Shown piece after piece: positions 24,501-35,239 of a DNA stretch of 64,000 nucleotides. The notes under the pieces were generated by a model, which was not told where the DNA came from, did no database searches, and was given only the letters and a program-made list of their open reading frames with translations. Origin of the DNA: Metaphire vulgaris (lineage: Eukaryota; Annelida; Clitellata; Crassiclitellata; Megascolecidae); the NCBI GenBank assembly GCA_018105865.1, contig JACLAT010000042.1, positions 480,001 to 544,000 of the forward strand. Direction: 5' to 3'. Each line of letters begins with the position of its first letter. Positions within the stretch are counted from its first letter, which is position 1. The position numbers were made by a program, and so were the translations under genes.

Positions 24501-24550
24501 GGGAATGAATTTGCTCCCGTCGTCAAATTCAAAGCTTTTCGTTGAGCCAT
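21075..24550 (-). CDS. Tlx: Tlx (Hox11-type) homeobox transcription factor, three exons
   Basis: The exons are 24550-24115, 22320-22080 and 21369-21075, giving 323 residues with all phases compatible. Exon 1 carries an Eh1-type Groucho-binding motif, SFGIHRIL, at residues 43-50, as Tlx proteins do near their N terminus. Exon 2 holds most of the homeodomain, starting RNKRRTSF. Helix 3 reads [14 protein letters not shown] with Thr at homeodomain position 47, the Tlx/Hox11 signature, and the preceding SAER and SLKMTD are also Tlx-like. The exon 2 donor (AG then GTATGC) falls right after KWR. Exon 3 opens with acceptor CCTACAG and [12 protein letters not shown], aligning with the family's post-homeodomain helix. 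The exon 1 donor (ACTG then GTTGGC) is a weak site and is the least certain boundary. The protein is a nuclear developmental regulator of cell-type specification. Intron 1 contains a hAT MITE, a SINE and a TIR MITE. Confidence 0.87.
21431..21508. repeat. (TAA)n microsatellite in Tlx intron 2
   Basis: About 26 TAA units. Confidence 0.95.
22381..22624. mobile_element. hAT MITE in Tlx intron 1, perfect 8-bp TSD
   Basis: It is 244 bp with ends CAGTGGCTTAGCGAGG and GCCTCGCTACGCCACTG. CTTCTACC flanks both sides (22373-22380 and 22625-22632). It lies 60 bp from the homeobox exon 3' splice site. Confidence 0.93.
22738..23065 (-). mobile_element. tRNA-derived SINE with TTTAC tail
   Basis: Read on the minus strand, it begins TGGCAGAAGTGGTTACACGC (A-box-like) and then GGTTCAACTCCCG (B box). 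A body of about 230 bp follows, ending in TTTAC repeats. Confidence 0.72.
23079..23423. mobile_element. TIR MITE, GGGCCATCCATAAA family
   Basis: The inverted ends GGGCCATCCACAAATGAAG and TTTTATGGATGGCCC, each with CGTAAC-type words inside, bound about 345 bp. Internal repeats GACGACGCGTTACGAT and TTTTTTGCTTGTC are present. No certain TSD. Confidence 0.75.
23424..24114. other. Remainder of Tlx intron 1
   Basis: C/T-rich text at 23480-24010; no exon recognised. Confidence 0.5.
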
Positions 24551-24830
24551 TCTTCAGTCAAATTTGCGTGTTTAAGTCCTAAGTACATTCCTATAGTCAA
24601 TCTCTTATAGACGATCATAGATACTGTATAGGTCTATAGGTACAGTAGGCTGGCCGGAATGTTCCTTTTGAAAAGATCGCTAAAACATTGTCAATGCTGG
24701 TTCTAGCCAATCAGCGTTCGAGTCTTTCTGTGCTCTGTTACATCTGCTTGCGATTTTAATCAAGAATCGTGATTGACAGGCAGGTCGTTCAAGCCGCATA
24801 AAATATTCAATCTCTCCTGTTCCTTTTCCA

Positions 24831-24838
24831 TTATATAG
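24831..24838 (-). promoter_or_regulatory. Candidate TATA box for Tlx
   Basis: CTATATAA on the minus strand, about 280 bp upstream of the Tlx ATG. It is the clearest core-promoter word in the upstream region. Confidence 0.45.
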
Positions 24839-24862
24839 CCGATCTCATATTGTCCTCAAATT

Positions 24863-25125
24863 CCGTGGCGTAGCCAGGATTTCCCAAAGGGGGTTACGAC
24901 TTATTCGTAAAAATCCTGACAAGCAGAAAAGTCGTCATTTATTATGTTCGTCTGGTTAATCAACAGCTATACAACTACAGGTTGATATTTTTCATTTCTT
25001 CTTCATTTCTTCTTCTTTTGATATATTGAAAGTTGAACCCGATTTATAGTTTTATCCAATGAAAATGTGGTCGGCCAGCCAAGATGGGGGGTTTTAACCC
25101 CCAAACTCCCTTGGCGACGACACTG
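24863..25125. mobile_element. hAT MITE with perfect 8-bp TSD
   Basis: 263 bp, starting CCGTGGCGTAGCCAGG and ending TTGGCGACGACACTG. CTCAAATT flanks both sides (24855-24862 and 25126-25133). Confidence 0.9.
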
Positions 25126-26134
25126 CTCAAATTAACACATTTTCAACAGGTGACAGGCAGTGGCTGATCCAGAAATTTGAATATAGGCCTACTGCATACA
25201 CGTCAGTCCTCGTAGCAAGATTCTCATGATGTCGCTTCTTTGCCATTGTCAGTTTGTCACACTGAAATCCTGTAATTCATAGCGAGAAAGTTATTTTCTT
25301 GCGGCACCCTCCTTCAAATATTCTGGTTCAAAGACAAAATTATTCGCAGGAAAATTTGTTTGATAGCGAGAGAAAGTTGTAATTTTATTCATTAGGCCTA
25401 ACCCCTTAACGGCGTGACCCGAGAGAACTCGGGCAGCGGAAACCAAGTGCTAAGGACGGGACCCGAGACAACCGGGAAAGCCCTTATTTATGTCAAATAA
25501 TTTTTTCCCAGTTTCCAATCGTATATTGCAGATCCCGAGATGTGCTGGGCTAGTAGGCCCTAGGTCCTAGTCAGTGGCTCTAGTGGTTTGTTGGAGGTGC
25601 CGGGGTTCTACCCTGGGGCCGGGATATATTTTTTTCTGGCCGATCAATGAGGTGCCGGGGTCCATAACAGAGGTGCCGGGGTCGGGCCCTGGCCCACTTT
25701 AACCACTGCTAATAGTTGATGACTAAACAACTCAGTGAAGCTAGGTTGCACGAAAATAGCCTAATATAACAACATAATACAACATTAGCTTTTTTCCAAA
25801 CAATTTCGCGTCTGAGGGTGTTTTCGAAAAATCAATTATGTCTTAAAGAGGTTAATATCTACTTTTATATTCAGGATTATATCGGTGTGCTCTCATAGGC
25901 TGGAATTTATTTTGGCTTTATAATTGCATTTGAAAGATTTAATCGGTTATATTGATTCCAACTGTTGGTTAAGCGCCTGGAAACAGGCAGCTACTACTGT
26001 ACCTGCTTCTAAAGCCTTACAGAAATTCACGAGATCTTACTTACTTACTTGCTTACTTAAGCAAATCTTTGGCCCGCATTTGCTTTTATGTGAAATGCCT
26101 CGACTTCTATTAATAGAAGTCGATGGTGAAATGT

Positions 26135-26309
26135 GTTGATCGCCATTTTCTTATATCACCATTTTGTGGCGATTCTTTAAAATGGTGTAAATTTTGAAGT
26201 TTGTCATAAGCAGGTGGTCGATTTAACTTGATTGAGGCGACAGGTTTTCTACATGATATGATAATTGTGCGGGACTGCTTTTCATGTGCTTTTTACTTCG
26301 TAAGGTGTG
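26135..26309 (+). promoter_or_regulatory. Putative promoter/non-coding first exon of zinc-finger gene 1
   Basis: It starts GTTGATCGCCATTTT and CACCATTTTGTGGCGATTC and ends at a strong donor (GTGTG then GTAAGTAG at 26310). Diverged copies precede the other zinc-finger units. The coding exon's acceptor at 30005 would be its partner, with the intron in the 5' UTR. The TSS is not determined. Confidence 0.5.
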
Positions 26310-26504
26310 GTAAGTAGTGATTTTTGATTTGTTTTATTTTGAAAATTTTCGCTGAAATGCGGGTGGAATATTTGAATAATTTAGAATTGGATCATTTTGA
26401 ATGGATTCAATCTGGAGCGAAATTAGCAACATGCCAGAATGCCTCAATATAGTTATTTTATTCATGCTCATTCACACACACAAAATCACGGGACCAATAG
26501 ATCA

Positions 26505-26507
<3 letters not shown>

Positions 26508-26553
<46 letters not shown>
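26508..26553. repeat. (TA)n microsatellite
   Basis: About 23 TA units. Confidence 0.95.
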
Positions 26554-26557
<4 letters not shown>

Positions 26558-26580
26558 ATATACAATGTATATAATGCCCT

Positions 26581-28198
26581 CTGGGTAAAACCGAAGTTTA
26601 GCTGACCAAGAACTTGAACGAGATCTGTTGTAACGTAAACAAAGTATAAATCCGCGCAGTGTGAAGCGGCTACACAAGTAAAGAGGCTCCAAATTAAACA
26701 CTGTATAAGTCCACCCACTCAGAAATTCAAATCCACTGCATAAGTCATACAATAAAATCTCGTATCTTGTGCAATTCTTGGTTCGTATGTTTTTTCACTT
26801 TCTTCTCGATATTGTATTGTGATATTTAGTTGTTTTATTTGTAATATGTGATTCATTAATATCATATCCCTTTGTTTATAGTTAAATTTGTGTATTACCT
26901 AGGTTACCACCTAGGTTATTTGTCAAATCGTCAATTCGTTGTAATAGTCAAAGCGTCGGATCGTCTCTGCAATACTTGTGGGGTATGTTTGAAAACAGGG
27001 ACGTAATTTCGGGGAGCGGTAGGGGGCCGTTTCCCCCTGATTTTATTGCCAGTTAAAACAATTACTTCTAATTTAAATATGTCGGCGCTTGCTTTTGCCA
27101 CTGCTTCCTTTTGGTGATAAAGTGTATCAGAAATTGATAAACATCATTTCAGGTCTAGGCCTATAACACAGCGCCCACCAAAAGCATTGTATAGATCACC
27201 ATTTCTTCAAAACGGTAAATCACATTATTAACATTAAATAATAATATTACTTACTTATTTACTTACTTATTTATGTCTTTACTCTTCCATTACCTATCAA
27301 TTCAGATATCTATGGACCGATTGGACTACTTTCGGTGGTGTTCCTATCTGCCGGTTGTCTGTCTAAACTTCGGTTTTACCGCCCTCTGTACTTCGTTGCC
27401 GAGGGACTTATGATATTTTGTTCCCGGATTGTAGGGCAATGAGTCGACCGAGATTGTTGATGAAGCAGAGGGCATTGTTTTATATGGATTCAATCTGGAA
27501 CAAAATTACCTACATGCCATGCTACATTAGCTGACACTTGTCCAGAAATTAACCATTAACAGGCCAAATTTGAACTATAGCCAGTGTTTGCAGATTTAGC
27601 AAGAACTGTACTTGAACCAAAATGTTTGAAACCTATTTCGAACCAAACAGAACTCACCAACATAATTGAATTTCAAACAATTTTTCCTACTCTATACAAG
27701 TTTCCATAGACATGTGGTAATTTATAGCACAAATGTTTCTAGCAAATTATTATTAAATATGTCAGCTGGTTATCAATTCCGTATGAATAGACTTTTATCT
27801 GATGAATTTCAGAGCAATTGAGGATCATTATCATGGCAATAGTCTATCAGTGTTAGTGGATGCAAGAAATGTTAAAACCCACTGCATTATGTGCTAGTGA
27901 TGCCTCAGATTGTCCTCATTCTATTAGCAAATAGGACTTTTCAATGTGAGAGACTGTAATAGGAAGATGTGTGGTCATTTATAGATTGATTGAGATTGAG
28001 ATTGTTTTGTTTATTATTATTATTATTATAAATGTCAATTTGTATAGCGCCATGAGCATGGCGTTTTTGCTTTCTGAAGACAGGGGTCATGAAGGTCATT
28101 TATAGCACAAATGTTTCTAGCAAATTATTATTAAATATGTCGGCTGGCTATCAATTCCCGTTTATGCTTCCCCTCAAATCTTGAGTCCATTGGTATGT
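26581..28198 (+). other. Intron/unit DNA of zinc-finger unit 1
   Basis: 27540-28000 has the unit text AATTTGAACTATAGCC, TGTTTCTAGCAAATTATTA and GAGGATCATTATCATGGC, shared with the DNA before the other zinc-finger copies. 27385-27425 has the CCTCTGTACTTCGTTGCCGAGGG palindrome seen next to TA tracts. No ORF is supported. Confidence 0.6.
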
Positions 28199-28624
28199 GA
28201 ACAATTGACCACAGGACAATTGACCATTGGATGATTGACAGTGGACTATTGCCTATAGGACCATTGAACATAGGATGATTGACCAAAGAAATTGAAAGAA
28301 TTTTTTAAATAAAAAAACACATTATTAGTAAAACACATCAAGTAAATCAATGCAAAGCACATTTAGAAAATAAGCGCAAAGCACGAAACACATTTAGTAA
28401 ATTGACGCAAAACATTCTGAAGAAATAAGTGCAAAACACATCAAGTAAATCAATGCAAAACACAGTTAGTAAATCAATGCAAAAATATAGAGAATAAGAA
28501 AACACATTAACTGCTAGGCCTAATGGTCACAATCCCGTTAGTGTGGTCAATGGTCCTATGGTCAATCATCTGCTGTGGTCAATCGTCTGCTGTGGTCAAT
28601 CGTCCTGTGGTCAATTGTCCATTA
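28199..28624. mobile_element. Foldback-type element built of tandem 15-bp repeats
   Basis: The left arm (28205-28285) is about six diverged units of ACNATTGACCANAGG. The right arm (28540-28622) is about five units of the inverse, TGGTCAATNGTCCTG. The core repeats AAACACATNAAGTAAATCAATGC about six times. Long inverted ends built of short tandem repeats define foldback transposons, including the sea-urchin TU type. No ORF and no clear TSD. Confidence 0.8.
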
Positions 28625-28639
28625 CACAAGAAAAGAAGT

Positions 28640-29570
28640 ATCCATACAGGCATTAAACTTAACTAATATTACACAAAAGCAATATAGAAATGTCTTATTA
28701 AGTAGGTGACACTATTATAGATAACAATATAGAAAGTACATTGGATATCAAATAGTAAAAAGGAAATATACAGGAATATTTCACATAAGCCAAAAAAATG
28801 AGAATTTGAAACAAAAGTTACAAAAAAGGAACGCAGGTTCCCGCACGCGGCAGGCGCCTTATGTATTAATACAATTCTTTGAAAGTATTTGAATATAGAC
28901 AGAAAAAAATGATAAGTAGTCTAGCCAAGCCATCAAAACAACTTAATTTAACTATCTAGTTAACTGTTTAATATTAATTTTTAAAATTTATTTTAAAATT
29001 TATTTAGATTTAATAAATTTGTTAAGTATAAGAAAGAGAATTCCATGTGCACAGTCCAAAGTATTTTATAGTAAATAATCTAGTATTAGTGTGAGCAAAC
29101 GGTATAGAAAATTTGTTATAATTTCTCACATTATGAGAATGTATTTTATTTTTCGTTAAAAAATAAGCACATCTATAAAACAACTGAGGTCTATTAGTGT
29201 ATTTAAATATAAACATTGAGGTTTGTTGTTTCTGTATGTATGACTATTATAAAGATCAATATCTTTTATTGAAATTTTAGTATATTGAGCAGTATTAGTA
29301 ATTGGCCTAGTTGCGTTATTTTGGATTTTTTGAATTTAATCAGTTAAACATTTATACCGGTAATTTAAGCTCCATATAATGTTACAGTATTCGAGGTATC
29401 AATGTAAAGATTTATTAGTGCCTTTTTATTAGTTTATTTACTAATATTTCAGTGTGTTGTTTCCAATTTAGACTCTTATAAATGGTTATTCCCAAAATTA
29501 TTAGAATTCGTTTTAGTAATTTCCACGTTTTTTATTTTAACCTTATTTGTCAGATTAGATAATAATTTAT
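28640..29570 (-). mobile_element. LINE ORF2 C-terminal remnant
   Basis: The minus strand reads PFAHTNTRLFTIKYFGLCTWN within 29022-29216, matching the typical end of CR1/L2-like proteins. Upstream sense text (to about 29570) includes a degenerate reverse-transcriptase tail. Many stops. Confidence 0.65.
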
Positions 29571-30102
29571 ATTTGGGGTGGAAGCACAGATAGCACAAAT
29601 GTTTCTAGCAAATTATGAAATATGTCAGCTGTTTATAAATTCCATTAGATGAATTTGGGGCATTTAAGGATCATTATCAAGGCAATAGTCTATCAGTTTG
29701 GGGATGCAGGAAATGTTATAGCCCATTCCATTACATGTGCTAGCGATGCCTAAGATTGTCCTCATTCTATTAGCCATTAGGATATTTCATTACAAGTGAG
29801 AGACAGTGATAAAAATGGGGTGTGGTGGTTGTTATGTATTTTGGTACTGAATGAAGTCCCTGCTGTGATGAATTAGCAGAGTTGGCCTATTGTTAATTCT
29901 GTGTCTGTTTTGTAATTGAGGACATATACTTATAATGGTCTTCCATGAGACATTTTAATTAGTGCAGAAGATCAATAAAAGATATATCTTGTTGTACTTT
30001 TTCAGAAATGGTGCTTCGTCTATATTGTGCATGTATTTGATTGTTTGACAAGAAAGACTTACATACACCTTCAATCAGTCTGTTAAAATACTCAATAAGA
30101 AC

Positions 30103-32358
30103 ATGTTGCATCAGTGCAAGACATGCACCAAAACATTCAAGAGAAAAGGGTGTCTCAAGATTCATGAAAGAATTCATACCGGAGAAAAGCCATACAGCTG
30201 CAAAGAATGCAGCAAAACATTCATCAGAAATCAACATCTCCAGCGTCATGAAAGGATTCATACAGGGGAGAAGCCATACAGCTGCAAAGTATGCAGAAGG
30301 GCATTTTCTGAACAAGGTAGACTTAGGGAGCATGAAAAGATTCATACAGGGGAGCAGCCATACAGCTGCAAAGTATGCAAAAAGGCCTTTACTCAAAAAC
30401 GTAATCTAAGGATGCATGAAATGATTCATACTGGAGAGAAGCCATTCAGCTGCCAGGTATGCAGCAAAAAATTCAGCACAAATCGACATCTCCAGGTTCA
30501 TGAAAGAATTCATACAGGGGAGAAGCCATACAGCTGCCAGTTATGCAGCAAGACGTTCAGCAGATGTGACGATCTCAAAAGTCATGTAAGAATTCATACA
30601 GGAGAAAAGCCATACAGCTGCAGAGTATGCAGTAAGGCCTTTACTCAAAAAGGTGCCGTAAGGAAGCATGAGATGATTCATACAGGAGAGAGGCCATATA
30701 TATGCAAGGTATGCAGCAAAACGTTTCGTCAGAAAGATAAACTGAGGCGGCATGAAAGAATTCATACAGGGGAGAAGCCATACATATGCAAGACCTGCAA
30801 CAAAACATTCAACGCAAATAAAGATCTCCGGATTCATGAAAGAATTCATACAGGCGAGAAGCCATACATATGCAAGACCTGCAACAAAACATTCAACAAA
30901 GGTGACCATCTTCAGAAACATGAAAGAATTCATACAGGAGAAAAGCCATACAGCTGCAATGTATGCAGAAGAGCATTTTCTCTAAAAGGGAATCTACGAA
31001 TCCATGAAAGAATTCATATAGGAGAGAAGCCATACAGCTGCAAAATATGCAGCAAAGCATTTACTCAGAAAGTGAACTTAAGGAAGCATGAGGAGATTCA
31101 TACCCGAGAGAAGCCATATATATGTAGTGTGTGCAGCATGGCATTTTCTGTAGAAAATTACCTAAGGTATCATGAGAAAGTTCACACAGGAGAGAAGCCG
31201 TTCAGCTGCAAGGTATGCAGAAGAGCATTTTCTCAAAAATTTAACCTCACAATACATGAGAGAATTCACACAGGAGAGAAGCCATTCAGCTGCAATGTGT
31301 GCAGAAGGTTATTTTCTCAAAAGTCTAACCTAGTCATTCATGAGAGAATCCATACAGGAGAGAAACCATGCAGTGGTAAGGTATTTAGAAAAACATTTTG
31401 TGATGAAGGTACACTGAAGAAGCATGAAAGAATTCATTCGGGAGAGAAACCATACCAATGTGAGGTATGCAACAAGATGTTTTCTAGCTTTGGTGATCTA
31501 AGGCTGCACAAGGGAATTCATACAGGAAAAAAGCCTTATTCTTGCTTGTTATGCAGCAGGGCTTTTAGTACTAAACATTATTTGAAAATACATCAAAGAA
31601 TTCATACAGGAGAAAGGCCATGCATATGCAAGATATGCCGTAAGGCATTTCGTTATGAATGTGGTTTAAAAATACATGAGAGAATTCATACAGGCGAAAA
31701 GCCACATGCATGCAAAATGTGTGACAAAGCCTTTAGCAGTGTTCAGTATCTTCAACTTCATGAAAGAATTCATACTGGAGAGAAACCGTACAATTGCAAA
31801 CGATGCGGCAAAGCATTTTCTGGAAAAAACTATCTGAGACTTCATTTTAAAACTCATACTGAAGACAGACCCTACTTATGCAAAGTTTGTTACAAGACTT
31901 TCAAACAAAATAGACATCTGAAAAACCATGAAATGATTCACTCTGGAGAAAAACCATACATATGCAAAGTGTGTAAGAAAGGATTTGGCCTGATACAATA
32001 CCTGAGAAGTCATGAGAAAATTCACTCTGACAAGAAACCTTTTTTATGTTACACATGTAACAAAGCTTTCAAGAGAAGATACCAGGTGATTTTACATAAA
32101 AAAATTCACAGTAAGCAAAAGCAGTTTCCTTGCAGAGTTACTAAGAAAGAAAATTCAGGAAAATGTCACTCTGAATGTTATGAAACAAATGACGATATTA
32201 GAAACATTTTCAGTACATTTGCTTTTGGTGGGCCTTTGAGTAAAGAGCCAGAAGAATTTGAATTTGGTGTCCAACAACAATATGGGTGTGGATTGTGTGA
32301 TGAAATCTTTTTAGAAGAAACCCATTTTATGGTACATTGTTCAGGACACAGTCTGTAG
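30103..32358 (+). CDS. Poly-C2H2 zinc-finger protein 1 (751 aa)
   Basis: The coding exon opens at a conserved acceptor (GTACTTTTTCAG, 30005); the ATG at 30103 is the first start in frame with the fingers. There are 24 tandem 28-residue units from residue 5 to about 675, joined by TGEKPY/F linkers. Finger 16 has lost both zinc cysteines (SGKVFRKTF) and cannot fold normally. A tail of about 80 residues follows (PCRVTKKENSGK...), ending in a divergent C-x2-C-x12-H-x3-H finger, GCGLCDEIFLEETHFMVHCS. That tail is conserved in the paralogues, but here it stops at SGHSL, about ten residues short of copies 2 and 3. No KRAB, SCAN, BTB or ZAD domain is seen. The protein is expected to be nuclear and sequence-specific in DNA binding; the target is unknown. 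It is the first and longest member of the array. Confidence 0.93.
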   Translation: MLHQCKTCTKTFKRKGCLKIHERIHTGEKPYSCKECSKTFIRNQHLQRHERIHTGEKPYSCKVCRRAFSEQGRLREHEKIHTGEQPYSCKVCKKAFTQKRNLRMHEMIHTGEKPFSCQVCSKKFSTNRHLQVHERIHTGEKPYSCQLCSKTFSRCDDLKSHVRIHTGEKPYSCRVCSKAFTQKGAVRKHEMIHTGERPYICKVCSKTFRQKDKLRRHERIHTGEKPYICKTCNKTFNANKDLRIHERIHTGEKPYICKTCNKTFNKGDHLQKHERIHTGEKPYSCNVCRRAFSLKGNLRIHERIHIGEKPYSCKICSKAFTQKVNLRKHEEIHTREKPYICSVCSMAFSVENYLRYHEKVHTGEKPFSCKVCRRAFSQKFNLTIHERIHTGEKPFSCNVCRRLFSQKSNLVIHERIHTGEKPCSGKVFRKTFCDEGTLKKHERIHSGEKPYQCEVCNKMFSSFGDLRLHKGIHTGKKPYSCLLCSRAFSTKHYLKIHQRIHTGERPCICKICRKAFRYECGLKIHERIHTGEKPHACKMCDKAFSSVQYLQLHERIHTGEKPYNCKRCGKAFSGKNYLRLHFKTHTEDRPYLCKVCYKTFKQNRHLKNHEMIHSGEKPYICKVCKKGFGLIQYLRSHEKIHSDKKPFLCYTCNKAFKRRYQVILHKKIHSKQKQFPCRVTKKENSGKCHSECYETNDDIRNIFSTFAFGGPLSKEPEEFEFGVQQQYGCGLCDEIFLEETHFMVHCSGHSL

Positions 32359-33382
32359 CTGCCCGTCACATCAATCCAGTTGTGGTTGAAGTTATCTTTA
32401 TATTGACAATAAGTTTTTAGAAGAAACCAACTTGATGATACTCTGTTCAGCTAACTTGTGCAGTTGTTCTGCAAACTGTTCTGCAAATGGTTTATTAAAA
32501 ACGAAGTTCAGAGTTGTATCCTGAATTGAAGAATTTTTTTAATTGGTTCTGTAAGGCTGTGCTGAAAAATGCATTGGCTTATTTTTGTGAAAACTGTGTA
32601 TATTAAATAGCGTTTGAACCACTTATGACCATTGAGATCTGTTTTTAAAATCCTCCTGAAACATATTTGGCTTCTCTGTCTGTGTCACTCCCTCATTGAC
32701 TTTTTTTATCAGCACATCTTGATCTGTTTGATATTATATCATCATAGATGTTGTTGACATTTACTAAAAACTTGGTTAAAAGTAACAAACCCTGAGGCAC
32801 TGCCTCTAGACCTAAGCCCAATGCCCCAATCCGATCACTAACTCATAGGCCTACCTTCTATCTTCTGTTCAATTACAATTTGATCCCAAAAAAAAAAAAA
32901 AAAAAAAAGCCCTACCACCAACGCCACATTGATTAAGTTTGGCTGTTGATTTATAAATGAGATTCTGCTGACATTTTGTGAAAATTCTAAGTATATTATA
33001 CCCGCTGCTTTCCACTAGCTGAGACGACGGCAGAATTTCAGAAGCACTAAAATAAAACCCTAATACCACAGTCATACTCCTGCTGGACAAAATTACATGG
33101 TGATCCATAGAAAATAAATCAGATATATGAAATATCTTGAAAACGAGATCCAATAAAAAACTATCCATCTTCATGTCAAGACCGAACAAAATGCCTATTA
33201 CAGATTGTATTCTTCATGTGGCAGAAAATTGACACTGTTGGCCAGTGTAATCTCAGGGTTTAAAAAAAAATCTATTTTGTATAATTGAAAAAGTAAGTTT
33301 TTATGTTGTTTATGGTATTTAGGTATTTTGGGTTCTTATGAAGTTCCCTGTATTGTCACATATCAATATATGTTCTACTGTC
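32359..33382 (+). other. 3' flank of zinc-finger gene 1
   Basis: 32390-32510 (GTTATCTTTATATTGACAAT, AGAAGAAACC, TCTGCAAACTGTTCTGC) is also found after the chimera at 52170-52270, so the copies share a 3' UTR. A 20-base A tract lies at 32887-32906, followed by unrecognised DNA. Confidence 0.6.
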
Positions 33383-33571
33383 CAGTGTTTAATCTAGGCC
33401 GTTTCCGGGGGGAAAATTGCCCTTCCCCCCGGAAATTTCAAATTCTTTCCGGAAATTTGGCATACTACATGGACTAACAGCAGACCTTTAGCAGAATTCC
33501 CCGGCTTTGTTAGTTTTTACCGGCTTTGTCATTTTCTCCCCGAAGTCCAGGAGTCTAGATTATAAACACTG
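33383..33571. mobile_element. hAT MITE with perfect 8-bp TSD
   Basis: 189 bp with ends CAGTGTTTAATCTAGG and CTAGATTATAAACACTG. CTACTGTC flanks both sides (33375-33382 and 33572-33579). Confidence 0.93.
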
Positions 33572-33809
33572 CTACTGTCCGCAGAGGGTAACGGTCATTT
33601 AAGGCATTAAAGCTTTGATTTTTTCATTTTTCGACTTTAAAACAGGCTAAAATGTGACTTTTTGAAAACCCAACATTTTTGCTTTACATTTTCCAGCCCT
33701 GGATAATCTTGATCATCGCTGTGTGAATAATCACGATGATGGGCATTGATGGCCATATAGGCCTAATATGTGATTCTTTGATTCCAGATGTACTTTAGTT
33801 ATGAACTGT

Positions 33810-33990
33810 GTTGATCGCCATTTTGTAATATCGCCATTTTGTAGCGATTCTTTAAAATGGGAAAATTTTAAAGTTCATCATTAGTGCTTGGTCGATTGCA
33901 ACTGATTGAGGCCGAAACAGGTTTTCTACATGATGGGATAATTGTGTGCGACTGTTTTGTCATGTATTTTTATTTCGAAGGGTGTAGGAA
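33810..33990 (+). promoter_or_regulatory. Putative promoter/first-exon module of zinc-finger unit 2
   Basis: GTTGATCGCCATTTTGTAAT and TCGCCATTTTGTAGCGATTC. The donor seen in the first copy is altered here (GTGTAGGAAGTAG), so this copy may splice elsewhere or not at all. Confidence 0.45.
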
Positions 33991-34218
33991 GTAGTGAAGC
34001 ATTCAAGAAACAACAAAATTTTGATTTTCTTTAATTCGCTGTCATTATCGTTGAGATAATGATGTTACCAAATAATACCTCGACCCACTGGGATGAGTGC
34101 AGGCACAATGGTTTAGACATGGTACCAGGGTGACACTAGGATGCTCGGCGCTGCAATGTGACCACCGTTGGACACATCCGCTGGCATCTCTTCCGCTGCA
34201 ATTACTAATCTCACATTG

Positions 34219-34375
34219 CTGTCATGATGATGATGATGATGATGATGTTGGTGACGGTGATGATGATGGTGATGATGAATAATTATTACAATAATCATCA
34301 TCATGAACTGATTATAGTTGCATGTGTTCACGCAGTTCTTATATGCGAGTTACCACAATAATCAGTACCTTGTAA

Positions 34376-34425
<50 letters not shown>

Positions 34426-34444
34426 ATAATAATAATACTAATAC

Positions 34445-34477
<33 letters not shown>

Positions 34478-34480
34478 ATC
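34219..34480. repeat. GAT-rich, (CTA)n and (TAA/ATT)n microsatellites
   Basis: GATGAT-type repeats at 34219-34277, a CTA array at 34377-34425, then a TAA block facing an ATT block (34426-34476), which can fold. Confidence 0.9.
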
Positions 34481-35239
34481 GTATAAAGTAATATTAGAAC
34501 GCCTAAGAAAAAATAGATTTTAGATTTTGAAGTCTCATCATCGGTAGGCGAACATCTCGCTATGTTATTTTTCTCTTCTTAGACCCCCTTCTTAGATCTC
34601 TTCTTAGAGACTTGTTAGAGCATAGATGAAAAACTCTGAATGGCTAGTAGTGTCGTACACCAAGTACAGAGGCAGTCATCAACGGTAATTTGGTCCGAGA
34701 GTAACCAACTGCTCCTCTGATAACTCCATTTAAGTGGCATATTAAAATCTAAAATGTAGTTAAATGTAGAAAAATATCCAAAATTCAAATGATATTAATT
34801 CATCAGGATGAATTCACCATAAAATGACAAAGTACTAGCAAGAAAATCAACTCATTTGCCGAAAATACTGCAAAAAGTCTGAACCACGATGTCTTGTATC
34901 AGGTGCTGCATAAGGTGCCCCCACAATCGATTTATATTTATGAGTGTTAATTGGATTGGTGCTATAGAAGTCCATAAATAAAATTAGTAACTTCTCATAA
35001 GACTTCATAAGCCGGATGGCAATGACAGGTAATCCTGCAACTGAGTAAAAGACAGAATTTTCAGAAGACATGAAATCAATCTGAATGGAAGACAGAATAC
35101 TGAATGCCTGCATCTTCCCGGTGCTTATATACGGATATCTGAGACATGGAATCTAACAAGCAACATTGAAAAGCTAGCTCCATGTGAAGATTAATTGCAC
35201 CGAAGAAACTTAAAGAGTTTTTTTTTTAAACATCACGAA

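Larger units (their letters stand above)
25179..26580 (+). repeat. Left copy of the 1.4-kb direct repeat bracketing the zinc-finger array
   Basis: It matches 59937-62009 closely and in the same order: ATATAGGCCTACTGCAT, GTGACCCGAGAGAACTCGGG, GGTGCCGGGGTTCTACC, GTTAAGCGCCTGG, the CGCCATTTT exon module and a TA tract ending ACAATGTATATAATGCCCTC. This copy lacks the 627-bp insertion present in the other. Confidence 0.9.

Noticed and set aside
28199..28624. Short repeats resembling CRISPR repeats
   Set aside because: Units are tandem without spacers and the two arms are inverted; a foldback element in an animal genome explains them.
30541..30933. Minus-strand ORFs antisense to the zinc fingers
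   Set aside because: Shadow frames caused by the periodic finger-coding DNA; no domain.
30103..32358. Regular 84-bp repeats that might suggest a CRISPR array
   Set aside because: They are tandem coding repeats of C2H2 fingers with no spacer structure.
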